Part shown: piece after piece, positions 9,052 through 18,256 of the stretch | How the letters are laid out: each line of letters begins with the position of its first letter | How positions within the stretch are numbered: the stretch's first letter is position 1 | NCBI RefSeq assembly: GCF_008370345.1 | Contig: NZ_VTUU01000010.1 | Span: 1-64,000, forward strand | Source: Marinobacter salinexigens | Lineage (GTDB): Bacteria; Pseudomonadota; Gammaproteobacteria; Pseudomonadales; Oleiphilaceae | Direction: 5' to 3' | DNA length: 64,000 bases | Made by a program: the position numbers and the translations under genes | Notes under the pieces: generated by a model | What the model saw: the letters and a program-made list of their open reading frames with translations, nothing else | Database searches by the model: none | What the model was told of the DNA's origin: nothing

Positions 9052-9162
9052 AAGCGCCAGCCATTGTAGCCGCGCACTCGCCGGGAATCAGCGTTCTCCG
9101 GGCAAAAAACAGCCGCTTCAGCTATACTGCCGCCTCATTCTGGCAACCGGTTAAACGCTGAA

Positions 9163-10257
9163 ATGGCAAGCAGACCCGATACCGAAGACTTCCTTTCCCT
9201 GTTCCTGAACGACACACCACTGATGGATGTCCGTGCTCCCGTGGAGTTCACCAAGGGCAGTTTTCCCGAGGCCATCAATGCGCCGTTGATGAACGATGAA
9301 GAGCGGCACCGGGTTGGCATCTGCTACAAGGAAAAGGGGCAGGACAAGGCCATCGAACTGGGCCATCAGCTGGTATCCGGCGACATCAAGGCCCAACGCA
9401 TTGAGGCCTGGAAACGTTTTGCCGCACAGCACCCGGATGGCTACCTGTTCTGTTTTCGTGGCGGCCTCCGTTCACGCCTGACCCAGCAATGGATTCGTGA
9501 CGCCGGTATCGACTATCCGCTGATCAAAGGTGGCTACAAGGCTCTGCGCCGGTTCCTGATCGATAGCCTCGAAGAGCTGGTTGAACACAGCGAGTTCCGG
9601 ATTCTTAGCGGCCGCACCGGTACCGGAAAAACCCGGGTTCTGCAGGCGCTCCCTAACCCGGTTGATCTTGAAGGTCTGGCCAATCACCGCGGTTCCAGCT
9701 TCGGTCGCATGGTGACGCCTCAGCCTTCCCAGATCGATTTCGAGAACCGGCTCGCGGTATCCATGCTCAAGGCCCACCACCTCAAAGGAGGCGTCATCTA
9801 TCTCGAGGATGAAGGCCGGCTGGTTGGTCGCTGCGCACTGCCGGAAAGGCTGCGGGAGAAAATGTCGGTCTCGCCACTGATGATTCTGGAGCAACCCATG
9901 GAGGAGCGGGTCGAGATCATCCGCCAGGATTATGTGGAACATATGGTCCGTGACTACCGGGATCGGGATGGCGAGGAAGCCGGCTGGCTCAATTTCCACG
10001 ACTACCTTCTCAGCGCCCTGGACCGCATCCGTAAGCGGCTGGGCGGCGAACGCCATAAGCAGTTGCGGGCATTGATGGAGCTGGCCCTGCAGCGCCAGCA
10101 GCAGGGCGACCTGTCGGGACACGATGACTGGATACGGTCTCTGCTGGAAGATTATTACGACCCCATGTACGACTACCAACTCAGCCAGAAGAAAGGCACC
10201 ATTATGGTACGCGGAGGCCCGGACGAGATCATTGAATGGGCAAACAACGCCAACTGA
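9163..10257 (+). CDS. selU: tRNA 2-selenouridine synthase SelU (MnmH, YbbB)
   Basis: A 364-residue protein that replaces sulfur with selenium at the wobble 2-thiouridine of tRNAs for Lys, Glu and Gln, through a geranylated intermediate, using selenophosphate. The N-terminal rhodanese domain has its catalytic cysteine at residue 97 (LFCFRGGLRS), the same position as in E. coli. A P-loop SGRTGTGKT (149-157) follows, and the C-terminal half is the SelU-specific region. Length matches the family. It stands alone in its strand block, and no selenophosphate synthase gene is in the window. Confidence 0.95.
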   Translation: MASRPDTEDFLSLFLNDTPLMDVRAPVEFTKGSFPEAINAPLMNDEERHRVGICYKEKGQDKAIELGHQLVSGDIKAQRIEAWKRFAAQHPDGYLFCFRGGLRSRLTQQWIRDAGIDYPLIKGGYKALRRFLIDSLEELVEHSEFRILSGRTGTGKTRVLQALPNPVDLEGLANHRGSSFGRMVTPQPSQIDFENRLAVSMLKAHHLKGGVIYLEDEGRLVGRCALPERLREKMSVSPLMILEQPMEERVEIIRQDYVEHMVRDYRDRDGEEAGWLNFHDYLLSALDRIRKRLGGERHKQLRALMELALQRQQQGDLSGHDDWIRSLLEDYYDPMYDYQLSQKKGTIMVRGGPDEIIEWANNAN

Positions 10258-10384
10258 TCGCGATTACCCTTCATCCGCTATACCTCTGACACTGTTGTCT
10301 GCTATATACACAGACAGGCACATCCCGGGGCCGGGTCCGGCCCCAACTTCAATCTGAAAAATACCAACGAACAAGGAGTCCCTT

Positions 10385-11218
10385 ATGGAAGATCTGTTTG
10401 GCGCTGACGGAAACGCCTCACAATTGATGGAACAGGCCATCTCACTGGTCATGACTTACGCTCCCAAGGTGGTACTGGCCATCGTGACATTGATTGTCGG
10501 CATGTGGCTGATCAATCGCGTCATTTCGGTATTGGACAAAAAGCTGGGCGCCAAAGACCCCACGCTCAGCAAATTCCTCGGCGGCCTGATCGGTGCAATC
10601 CTCAAGATCCTGCTGCTGATCTCCGTAGCTTCCATGGTCGGAATCGCCACCACATCCTTCGTTGCCATTATCGGTGCCGCCGGCCTGGCCGTCGGTCTGG
10701 CACTCCAGGGTAGCCTGGCGAACTTCGCCGGCGGTGTGCTGATTCTGATCTTCAAGCCTTTCAAAGTAGGCAATGTAATTGATGCGCAGGGCTACCTCGG
10801 CTCCGTGCGCGAGATCAGTATCCTCTATACCATTCTGGATACCTTCGATAACCGTCGGATCATTATCCCCAACGGCCAGTTGGCAAACTCCAGCCTGACC
10901 AACCTGAGTTCCTATGAAACCCGCCGCTGTGACATGACTTTTGGCATTGGTTACGGTGACGATATCGACAAGGCCAAGGCCATCATCAAGGAACTGATCG
11001 AGAAGGACGAGCGCACCCTGTCCGACCCGGCACCACTGGTTGTGGTGGGCGCTCTGGGTGAAAGCTCCGTTGATCTGACGGTACGGGCCTGGCTGAAAGG
11101 TTCCGATCTGTGGCCCTTCTACTGGGACATGCAGGAAAACGTCAAGAAAACCTTCGACGCCCAGGGCATCAGCATCCCTTTCCCACAACGGGACGTACAT
11201 ATGATTAAGGGCGAGTGA
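10385..11218 (+). CDS. mscS: Small-conductance mechanosensitive channel MscS
   Basis: A 277-residue channel (E. coli MscS 286) that opens on membrane tension and releases solutes during hypo-osmotic shock. Three N-terminal hydrophobic helices are visible. The third is the Gly/Ala-rich pore helix IGAAGLAVGLALQGSLANFAGGVLI. The beta domain follows with KPFKVGNVI and the IIPNG motif, then the alpha-beta vestibule. AAGGAG lies seven bases before the ATG. A hairpin terminator follows at 11292-11316. Confidence 0.95.
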   Translation: MEDLFGADGNASQLMEQAISLVMTYAPKVVLAIVTLIVGMWLINRVISVLDKKLGAKDPTLSKFLGGLIGAILKILLLISVASMVGIATTSFVAIIGAAGLAVGLALQGSLANFAGGVLILIFKPFKVGNVIDAQGYLGSVREISILYTILDTFDNRRIIIPNGQLANSSLTNLSSYETRRCDMTFGIGYGDDIDKAKAIIKELIEKDERTLSDPAPLVVVGALGESSVDLTVRAWLKGSDLWPFYWDMQENVKKTFDAQGISIPFPQRDVHMIKGE

Positions 11219-11291
11219 GACGAGAAGAACCGTTTCTCTTTGATACAAGCTGTTACTCGCAAACTGAGCATCCTCAACTAAGCTAGGAATC

Positions 11292-11316
11292 AGGAGGGGC
11301 TGACCCAGCCCCTCCT
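11292..11316 (+). terminator. Terminator after mscS
   Basis: AGGAGGGGC (11292-11300) pairs perfectly with GCCCCTCCT (11308-11316) around seven bases. Only a short pyrimidine run (TTTCC) follows, so the hairpin is strong but the U-tract is weak. Confidence 0.6.
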
Positions 11317-11388
11317 TTCCGCGGGAGCCCTGAACTCAGACCATGTATGGCTCCGGAACGCTGTCATTGCTGGTAGGAGGTTCCCACT

Positions 11389-11946
11389 ATGCCGGTACAG
11401 CAGTTGAAGGAATACCTCGATCAGGCCGGTGTAGAATACATGTGCCTGACCCACCCCCCGGCCTTCACGGCCCAGGAACTCGCTCACCACGTTAAAATTG
11501 CCGGCGACCGTGTCGTCAAGACCGTCATCATCGAACTTGACGGCAAGATGGCCATGCTGGTGATGCCTGCCACCTGGCGAATTCGCTGGGACCGGCTATC
11601 CAACATTCTCGACACTGACTTCGTAGATCTTGCCGATGAGCAGGAATTCCAGGATAGCTTTCCGGACTGCGAGGTCGGCGCCATGCCACCATTCGGAGGC
11701 CTCTTCGGTATGTCAGTGTATTGCGCCGAAGCCCTGACGGAACAACCGGAAATCGCCTTTGCCGCGGGTAGCCATACAGAATCCGTGCACATGAAAATGG
11801 CCGACTTTCTGGAGCTGGTTCAGCCCATGGTGCTCAACCAGGGATTTAACAAACCCGGCGCCCAGAAGCCGGCCTGGCTCCTCAAAAATCGCCGCCAACC
11901 GGAGGAGGGCCGACGCCAACGGGTATCCGGAATGGCTGGATACTGA
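11389..11946 (+). CDS. YbaK/ProX-type aminoacyl-tRNA deacylase domain protein
   Basis: A 185-residue protein of the INS/YbaK superfamily, whose members hydrolyse mischarged tRNAs such as Cys-tRNA(Pro) or Ala-tRNA(Pro). The family pattern is visible in the early THPPAFTAQELAHHVKIAGDRVVKTVIIE, where the lysine is usually functional, and in VGAMPPFGGLFGMSVY, the G-x-x-P-P-F-G loop. About 35 residues beyond the domain are basic and probably disordered. It may be a stand-alone editing factor. Substrate cannot be read from the sequence. TAGGAGG precedes the ATG. Confidence 0.85.
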   Translation: MPVQQLKEYLDQAGVEYMCLTHPPAFTAQELAHHVKIAGDRVVKTVIIELDGKMAMLVMPATWRIRWDRLSNILDTDFVDLADEQEFQDSFPDCEVGAMPPFGGLFGMSVYCAEALTEQPEIAFAAGSHTESVHMKMADFLELVQPMVLNQGFNKPGAQKPAWLLKNRRQPEEGRRQRVSGMAGY

Positions 11947-12028
11947 CCTCTCAACCCACGGATTGATCCGGGTCGCTTGTCTGATCCGCGCCATCGCGTA
12001 AACTGATGGCATCAGACAGGAACCCAAT

Positions 12029-13324
12029 ATGACGCAAGCATTTGATATTGTTGTTGTCGGCGCCGGCATGGTCGGCGCCGCGCTGGCAACCGGACTGGGT
12101 CAGGAGGGCTTCAGGGTTGCCGTGGTGGATCGTGCTGCCGCTCCCGCCTATGAGCCCTCCTCCGCGCCGGACATCCGGGTATCGGCTCTGAGTGTCGGCA
12201 GCGAACGCTACCTGCGTAGCCTGAATGCGTGGCAATCCATTCAGTCCATGCGTGCTACGCCCTACCAGCGACTCGCCGTGTGGGATGACACCCAACACCC
12301 ACTGACCAATCTGATTCCCGGACGCATGGCAAGGGTGGAATTCGACGCCAGCGCACTCTCTACATCACACCTCGGCCATATTGTCGAAAACTCGGTAACC
12401 CAGCAGGCACTCTGGCAAACAGCCGACTCAGAGGCGAATGTCACCATCATTGCGGGTCATGGTGTATCCAGACTAGAGCAATCGGAGCAGCACGCCACCC
12501 TCACCCTGGACGACGGCAGAGAACTTGAAGCAAAGCTGGTGATTGGCGCAGATGGTGCCAACTCACGGATTCGGGATCTCGCTGGCATTGGTGTTAACCG
12601 CGACCAGTACGGGCAACAAGCGATGGTGGTTTCCATACGCTACCAGGGCCCCGTTGAGGACATCACCTGGCAGGGCTTTCAGCCAAGCGGTCCCCGGGCC
12701 TTTCTGCCGCTCCACAGTGCAGGAGCAAAATATCCGGGCGAAAGCTGGGGATCACTGGTGTGGTACGACGCACCGGAGCAACTGGCACGGCTCAAGTCAC
12801 TGGAACCATCTGAACTGATGGCTGAAATCCAGAGCGCATTCCCGAATGAACTTCCACCCCTGACCCATATCGACTCTGTGGCCAGTTTCCCCATCGCCCG
12901 CCAGCACGCCAAACACTACGTTTCTGGCCGCGTGGTACTGGCAGGCGACTCGGCTCATACCATCAACCCTCTTGCCGGCCAGGGAGTTAATCTGGGCTTT
13001 CAGGATGCCCAATGCCTGCAGTCGATTCTCAGAGAGGCCTGGCGTGCTGGTGATGATCTGGCCAGCCCGTCCCGGCTTGCCCAGTATGAACGTATGAGGC
13101 GCCCCGCCAACAGGCGAATGATGCTCACCATGGATTTGTTCTACTATCTGTTCAGCAACCGCGTCCCGCCCGCGCACCTGATTCGTAATCTCGGCCTGGG
13201 CGCCGCACGAGCTTTGCCTTTTGCCCGCAACCAGGTTGCCCGCTATGCCATGGGGATAGATACCGAACTACCTGCCGTGCTTCGCGAGCTGACTACCCGA
13301 CTGCCCGGTTTCAACCGTCTTTAA
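12029..13324 (+). CDS. ubiF: Ubiquinone biosynthesis hydroxylase UbiF
   Basis: A 431-residue FAD-dependent monooxygenase of the UbiH/UbiF/UbiI group, which adds the C6 hydroxyl in ubiquinone synthesis. The GxGxxG FAD motif is at the N terminus (VVGAGMVGAALATGLG), followed by the conserved GADGANSRIRDLAGIGV and the second FAD motif VVLAGDSAHTINPLAGQGVNLGF. The C-terminal segment MDLFYYLFSNRVPPAHLIRNLGL and the stretch QPSGPRAFLPL resemble E. coli UbiF more than UbiH or UbiI, which decides the name. AGGAAC precedes the ATG. The HIT gene follows 28 bp later and is probably co-transcribed. Confidence 0.88.
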   Translation: MTQAFDIVVVGAGMVGAALATGLGQEGFRVAVVDRAAAPAYEPSSAPDIRVSALSVGSERYLRSLNAWQSIQSMRATPYQRLAVWDDTQHPLTNLIPGRMARVEFDASALSTSHLGHIVENSVTQQALWQTADSEANVTIIAGHGVSRLEQSEQHATLTLDDGRELEAKLVIGADGANSRIRDLAGIGVNRDQYGQQAMVVSIRYQGPVEDITWQGFQPSGPRAFLPLHSAGAKYPGESWGSLVWYDAPEQLARLKSLEPSELMAEIQSAFPNELPPLTHIDSVASFPIARQHAKHYVSGRVVLAGDSAHTINPLAGQGVNLGFQDAQCLQSILREAWRAGDDLASPSRLAQYERMRRPANRRMMLTMDLFYYLFSNRVPPAHLIRNLGLGAARALPFARNQVARYAMGIDTELPAVLRELTTRLPGFNRL

Positions 13325-13352
13325 ACCCAGGAATTCAAACCAAGGAGCCACC

Positions 13353-13718
13353 ATGTCAGAAACCATTTTCACCAAGATCATCAACCGGGAGATCCCCGCC
13401 GACATTCTCTACGAGGACGATATCAGCCTGGCATTCAGCGACATCAACCCTCAGGCACCGGTACACTTCCTGGTGATTCCGAAAAAAGCGATCGCCACGA
13501 TCAACGACATTGAAGAAGCAGATCGGGAACTGGTGGGGCACCTTTATCTGGTCGCGGCGAAGATCGCCAGGGAAAAAGGTTTTGCGGATGACGGCTATCG
13601 GGTCGTCATGAACTGCGGTGAAAATTCCGGGCAGACGGTGTTTCATATCCATCTGCATGTTCTGGCAGGCAAGCCTCTCGGGTGGCCACCTTACACTGAC
13701 AAGATGAAACAGGCCTGA
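13353..13718 (+). CDS. hinT: HIT-family purine nucleoside phosphoramidase HinT
   Basis: A 121-residue HIT protein with the active-site motif HIHLH at residues 98-102 (QTVFHIHLHVLAG) and the N-terminal FTKIINREIPADILYEDD typical of HinT. These enzymes cleave AMP-lysine-type phosphoramidates, and their physiological role remains partly open. AAGGAG is well placed before the ATG. The transcript probably ends at the hairpin 13737-13762. Confidence 0.93.
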   Translation: MSETIFTKIINREIPADILYEDDISLAFSDINPQAPVHFLVIPKKAIATINDIEEADRELVGHLYLVAAKIAREKGFADDGYRVVMNCGENSGQTVFHIHLHVLAGKPLGWPPYTDKMKQA

Positions 13719-13736
13719 TCAGCCTGGCGGTGAAAA

Positions 13737-13762
13737 AATAAGGGGGCTCATGCCCCCTTATT
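13737..13762. terminator. Bidirectional terminator between hinT and phoU
   Basis: AATAAGGGGGC and GCCCCCTTATT form an 11-bp perfect stem with a four-base loop. An A-run (13733-13738) lies to the left, which supplies a U-tract for the leftward phoU transcript. The genes converge here, so the hairpin can serve both. Confidence 0.8.
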
Positions 13763-13769
13763 GCTGTGC

Positions 13770-14501
13770 TCAGGAGTTATCCTGTGTAACCAGCTTTTCC
13801 ATGTCTTCAAGACTGGTATGACGGACGTCTTCGCCTTCCACCATAAAGATCACATTTTCTGCAATGTTGCAGGCGTGATCACCAACCCTTTCCAGAGCCC
13901 TCAGAACCCACATCAACGACATGCAGCGGGAAATGTTACGGGTATCTTCCATCATGAAGGTCAGCAGGGTCCGGGCAGCGGCCTGGTATTCAGCATCAAC
14001 ATTCTTGTCTTCTTTCTTCACCCGCAGAGCCTGACTCGCATCCAGGCGGGCAAAGGAGTCCAAGGCCTCGTGAAGCATACCCAACACATGATTGCTGATG
14101 TGCCTGACTTCAATATACCCGCGCGGAGCCTGCCCTTCCTCAGACAGTTGCAGAGCCAGCTTGGCAATTTTCTTGGCTTCATCGCCAACCCGCTCCAGAT
14201 CCGCCACCATTTTGATGACTGATACCACAAGGCGCAGATCCCGGGCAGTCGGCTGACGACGGGCAATGATCAGGGTCGCCACTTCGTCCAGATCCATCTC
14301 CATCTGGTCTACTTCTCTGTCCCTGGTTCTTGTTTCATCTGCCAGGTGACCATCACTGTCCATCAGCGCCTGGACTGCATTTTCGACTTGCTGCTCAACC
14401 AGCCCCCCCATTTTGAGAAACTGGGCCTTGAGCTCCATCAGTTCATCATTAAACGCGTGGGAGGTATGATCTCCGTAAGTCTCATCCTTCGTATGAGGCA
14501 T
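13770..14501 (-). CDS. phoU: Phosphate signalling protein PhoU
   Basis: A 243-residue helical protein with two repeated PhoU domains, each with the metal-site pattern (KMVADLERVGDEAKKIA near residue 100 and LRALERVGDHACNIAENV near residue 205). PhoU links the Pst transporter to PhoR and keeps the Pho regulon off when phosphate is plentiful. It is the last gene of the leftward pst operon, 34 bp after pstB. Confidence 0.96.
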   Translation of the reverse strand: MPHTKDETYGDHTSHAFNDELMELKAQFLKMGGLVEQQVENAVQALMDSDGHLADETRTRDREVDQMEMDLDEVATLIIARRQPTARDLRLVVSVIKMVADLERVGDEAKKIAKLALQLSEEGQAPRGYIEVRHISNHVLGMLHEALDSFARLDASQALRVKKEDKNVDAEYQAAARTLLTFMMEDTRNISRCMSLMWVLRALERVGDHACNIAENVIFMVEGEDVRHTSLEDMEKLVTQDNS

Positions 14502-14535
14502 AGTACTTGTTCTCCAATGTTACCAGAGCCCGGAA

Positions 14536-15429
14536 TTAACCGAAGCGGCCAGTGATGTAGGATTCCGTCATGTTATGCTCCGGAGAAGTGAACACCTTGT
14601 TGGTTTCATTCACTTCTACCAGATGACCGAGATGGAAATAGGCTGTGCGGTGGGAGACCCGGGCCGCCTGCTGCATTGAGTGGGTCACGATGACAATCGT
14701 ATAGCTCTCAGACAACTCGGCAATCAGCTCTTCCACTTTTGCGGTAGCAATCGGGTCAAGCGCAGAACAGGGCTCATCCATCAGTACCACTTCCGGGCTC
14801 ACGGCAATGGTTCGCGCGATACACAGCCGCTGCTGCTGGCCACCAGACATACCGGTTGCAGTTGCATCCAGACGATCTTTCACCTCGTTCCACAAACCCG
14901 CCTTACGCAGACTGTTCTCGACGATGTCATCCAGGTCGGATTTGCGATTGGCCAGACCATGGATGCGGGGACCGTAGGCTACATTGTCGTAGATCGACTT
15001 GGGGAACGGATTCGGCTTCTGGAACACCATACCCACACGCGCACGCAGCTCCACCACATCCCGGGAGGGGTCATAAATGTCGTTATCGTCCAGCTGCAGG
15101 CTGCCTTTGACCTTACAGATATCGATACTGTCATTCATGCGGTTCAGGCAGCGCAGAAAGGTCGATTTACCGCAGCCGGATGGCCCGATAAACGCAATAA
15201 CCTCGTTACGGGCGATATCCAGGCTGATGTTCTTGATGGCCCGGGACTCACCGTAGAAAACTTCAACATTCCGCAATTTGAACTTGGGATCGTCGGAATA
15301 CGGCGTACCAACCGTTACACCTTCCTCAAGTTCAGCTTCCGCAGGGCGCTCCTCTTTCACCGGAGCTACTTTATCTTCCACCACACCTGCACCTGTTTCG
15401 CTGGTTACTGTTGGGTTCATAGTATTCAT
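14536..15429 (-). CDS. pstB: Phosphate ABC transporter ATPase PstB
   Basis: A 297-residue ATPase with Walker [10 protein letters not shown], signature [16 protein letters not shown], Walker [14 protein letters not shown] and the H-loop VTHSMQQA. It energises high-affinity phosphate import through PstCA. About 45 residues before the ATPase core (rich in Glu and Val) extend it beyond the 257 residues of E. coli PstB. An upstream in-frame ATG was rejected: AAGGAG is six bases before the ATG at 15429, and the longer form would overlap pstA. Confidence 0.96.
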   Translation of the reverse strand: MNTMNPTVTSETGAGVVEDKVAPVKEERPAEAELEEGVTVGTPYSDDPKFKLRNVEVFYGESRAIKNISLDIARNEVIAFIGPSGCGKSTFLRCLNRMNDSIDICKVKGSLQLDDNDIYDPSRDVVELRARVGMVFQKPNPFPKSIYDNVAYGPRIHGLANRKSDLDDIVENSLRKAGLWNEVKDRLDATATGMSGGQQQRLCIARTIAVSPEVVLMDEPCSALDPIATAKVEELIAELSESYTIVIVTHSMQQAARVSHRTAYFHLGHLVEVNETNKVFTSPEHNMTESYITGRFG

Positions 15430-15439
15430 AATGTGCTCC

Positions 15440-16717
15440 TTACCAACGGCGCTCAAGACGTTTACGCAGCCAGATGGCCAATGCATTCATGGAAATCATA
15501 AAGGCCAGCAGGACCATGATTCCGGCGGAAGCCAGCTCAATAAAGCCCTGTTCGGCGCTACTGGCCCATAGGTAAATCTGTACCGGCAACACAGTGGCTG
15601 AACTGAAGAAACCATCTGGCACCTCAACAATGAAGGCCACCATACCAATCAACAGCAGCGGTGCGGTTTCACCCAGAGCCTGAGCCATACCAATAATGGA
15701 ACCGGTCATCATGCCAGGCATCGCCAGGGGCACAACGTGGTGCAGTACCACCTGCATCTTGGATGCGCCCATGCCCATCGCCGCTTCGCGAATGGAGGGC
15801 GGCACACTCTTAATGGCCGCTCGACTGGAAATGATAATGGTCGGCAGGGTCATCAGCGCCAGCACCAGACCACCGACGACCGGCACCGAACGGGGCATGC
15901 CGAATAATCCGATAAACATCGCCAGGCCCAACAGGCCAAAGATGATGGATGGAACCGCCGCCAGGTTATTGATATTCACCTCGATAAAATCCGTCAGGCG
16001 ATTCTGAGGCGCGAATTCCTCCAGGTAGACCGCTGCCGAGACCCCCACGGGGAAGGCAATCACCAGGGTAACGATCATTGTCAGCAGTGATCCCATGATC
16101 GCGCCGAGAATACCCGCGTTAGTGGGCTCCCGGGAGTCGCCACGGCTGAACAACACGTCGTTGAAGCCGGTATCGATTACCCCTTTCTCTACCAGTTCAT
16201 CCACCCAGCCTTTCTGCTGATCAGACAAACGCACACTGTAGGCTTCATCCCCGGCGTGTTTGACATACACCGACACGGTGTCGTGCACCAGGAATTCCAG
16301 AGTCTGGGTCGACCCCAGCAAACCGGGATTATCCACCAGCAGATCCTTGATCTGGTTTCCGGCATAGCTGCCAACCAGGCGGCTCAGCTGTCGGACGTCA
16401 CTACGCTCGGTGGCCTGAGGGAAATAACCTTGCAGCGAGGCAATGATCGGTGCCTGAAAATCCGCCATGGACATCTGATCCTTGTCCGTGGGGTCATCCA
16501 GGTACATGGCCTCACCATCGAGAGTCACGTCCAGAGTGATTGTTGTCTTGATAAAGCCGGTGTAACCCTTGCCAATGATGTCGACAAACAGCAGCAGCAG
16601 TGAAGCCAGAGCAACGGCGATAGCCACCCGGCCATACATCCGGAACCTACGCTCCTTGCGGTAACGTTTCTTCAGCGACTGGCGAACAATCTCCGCCTGT
16701 GAACCTTGCTCAATCAT
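15440..16717 (-). CDS. pstA: Phosphate ABC transporter permease PstA
   Basis: A 425-residue permease. The C-terminal 270 residues carry the transport domain, with the EAA-type loop [27 protein letters not shown]. The first 150 or so residues hold a hydrophobic anchor and an extra periplasmic region of the DUF3333 type found in the long PstA variants of marine and Pseudomonas-like bacteria. The start overlaps the end of pstC by 8 bp, indicating translational coupling. pstB follows after 10 bp. Confidence 0.95.
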   Translation of the reverse strand: MIEQGSQAEIVRQSLKKRYRKERRFRMYGRVAIAVALASLLLLFVDIIGKGYTGFIKTTITLDVTLDGEAMYLDDPTDKDQMSMADFQAPIIASLQGYFPQATERSDVRQLSRLVGSYAGNQIKDLLVDNPGLLGSTQTLEFLVHDTVSVYVKHAGDEAYSVRLSDQQKGWVDELVEKGVIDTGFNDVLFSRGDSREPTNAGILGAIMGSLLTMIVTLVIAFPVGVSAAVYLEEFAPQNRLTDFIEVNINNLAAVPSIIFGLLGLAMFIGLFGMPRSVPVVGGLVLALMTLPTIIISSRAAIKSVPPSIREAAMGMGASKMQVVLHHVVPLAMPGMMTGSIIGMAQALGETAPLLLIGMVAFIVEVPDGFFSSATVLPVQIYLWASSAEQGFIELASAGIMVLLAFMISMNALAIWLRKRLERRW

Positions 16718-18098
16718 ACTGTTCCCTATACTTGCGAACGACGTGCAGCGCGATGATGTTGAGGATCAGGGTGACAATAAACAGCATCATACCCAGAGCG
16801 AATGCGGCCAGTGTCTTGGCACTGTCGAACTCCTGGTCACCCGTCAGCAGAGTGACAATCTGAACCGTCACGGTGGTTACCGAGTCCAGCGGATTGGCGG
16901 TGAGGTTGGCCGCCAGGCCCGCTGCCATAACCACGATCATGGTTTCGCCGATTGCCCGGGAGGCGGCCAGCATGATGCCCCCCATAATGCCCGGAAGGGC
17001 TGCCGGGAAGATGACATTCTTCATGGTTTCGGCCTGGGTTGCCCCCAGAGCCAGCGAGCCATCACGAAGATTCTGAGGTACCGCGTTAATGACGTCGTCC
17101 GAAAGCGAGGATACAAACGGGATAATCATGACCCCCATCACCAGGCCTGCAGCGAGGGCACTCTGCACAGAGGCATTCAAGCCAATCATGTCAGCCACAC
17201 CGGCTATGAACGGCGCCACGGTCAAAGCTGCAAAAAAGCCGTAAACAACCGTCGGAACACCCGCCAGCATTTCCAGCAGCGGCTTGATGATGGCGCGGCC
17301 ACGCTTCGAGGCGTATTCAGATAGGTAGATGGCAGACATCAAACCAACCGGCACCGCCACCAGCAATGCAATCGCAGAGATCAGCAGAGTCCCGGTAAAC
17401 AGCGGGATCATGCCGAAAGCCCCGTCCGAACCGACCTGATCTGCGCGCAGGGCTGTTTGCGGACTCCAGCTAGTGCCAAACAGGAACTCGGTGATCGGCA
17501 CCTTGCCAAAGAAACGCACGGTCTCGAAGATGACTGACAGGACAATGCCCACGGTAGTCAGGATGGCCACAGCCGCGCAGGCGAAGAACAGCCAGCGTAA
17601 CGTTCGCTCAACATTCTCCCGGGCATTGATGTGTGGCTGCACCCGTGTCCATGCAAACGCAGACCCCAGAACGGCGATCAGGATCACCAGAGTCGTTTTA
17701 AAGTTGCTGCTTTCTGCCCGGAGGTTTTGCAGCAAGTCGGCCGCACCGAGCACAGCTTCAGGTACCCGAGTCGGATCCAGCTTGCCTTCTGCGACGTTGC
17801 TGATCTGAGACACGATCAGGCTCGCCTCTCCCGGAGACTGTGGAGCCACTTCCGCAGGCAACGAAGACACCACCATGTTCTGGATAACCTTGCCTTCAAA
17901 TGCGGCCCAGGCACCCAGTAGAATCAAGGCTGGAATGGCGCACCACAATGCTGCCCGGGCAGCATAGTAAAACGGTAGCGCTTTGAGATTGCGGATTCCT
18001 CCCAGTGGCTCGGCCACCGAACGCGACCGGGTATAAGCCAGCGCGTAGGCGACGACGGCAATCACCAGAACCAGGGGAAGCAGGTTGGCCGTTTGCAT
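16710..18098 (-). CDS. pstC: Phosphate ABC transporter permease PstC
   Basis: A 462-residue permease, longer than E. coli PstC (319). An N-terminal extension carries two extra hydrophobic segments and a periplasmic stretch (about residues 60-130). The transport domain has the loop LRDGSLALGATQAETMKNVIFPAALPGIMGG. Together with PstA it forms the membrane channel. It follows pstS after 158 bp with a stem-loop between, a usual arrangement that lets pstS be made in excess. Confidence 0.95.
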   Translation of the reverse strand: MQTANLLPLVLVIAVVAYALAYTRSRSVAEPLGGIRNLKALPFYYAARAALWCAIPALILLGAWAAFEGKVIQNMVVSSLPAEVAPQSPGEASLIVSQISNVAEGKLDPTRVPEAVLGAADLLQNLRAESSNFKTTLVILIAVLGSAFAWTRVQPHINARENVERTLRWLFFACAAVAILTTVGIVLSVIFETVRFFGKVPITEFLFGTSWSPQTALRADQVGSDGAFGMIPLFTGTLLISAIALLVAVPVGLMSAIYLSEYASKRGRAIIKPLLEMLAGVPTVVYGFFAALTVAPFIAGVADMIGLNASVQSALAAGLVMGVMIIPFVSSLSDDVINAVPQNLRDGSLALGATQAETMKNVIFPAALPGIMGGIMLAASRAIGETMIVVMAAGLAANLTANPLDSVTTVTVQIVTLLTGDQEFDSAKTLAAFALGMMLFIVTLILNIIALHVVRKYREQYD

Positions 18099-18196
18099 AG
18101 AAATCTCTGTGTCGTGTGAGTGTTGAGGTTAAGCCCGCTCAACGTTTTTTTCCGGGCCAGATCGCAGCCCATTTTATCTCTTTCAAAAGCGACAAA

Positions 18197-18224
18197 AGAA
18201 CGCGAACCTTCAGGCACGCGCTCT
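18197..18224 (-). terminator. Stem-loop between pstS and pstC, probable partial terminator
   Basis: On the minus strand AGAGCGCG pairs with CGCGTTCT (eight pairs including one G-T) and is followed by TTTTG. It lies just after pstS in the direction of transcription. A leaky terminator here would explain high PstS relative to PstCAB. Confidence 0.5.
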
Positions 18225-18256
18225 CTTGTTATCATCCATGATTGATTCAGCCGCTA

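Noticed and set aside
10320..10345. GGGGCC/GGCCCC hairpin after selU
   Set aside because: The stem is only six pairs and no T-run follows, so it is not supported as a terminator.
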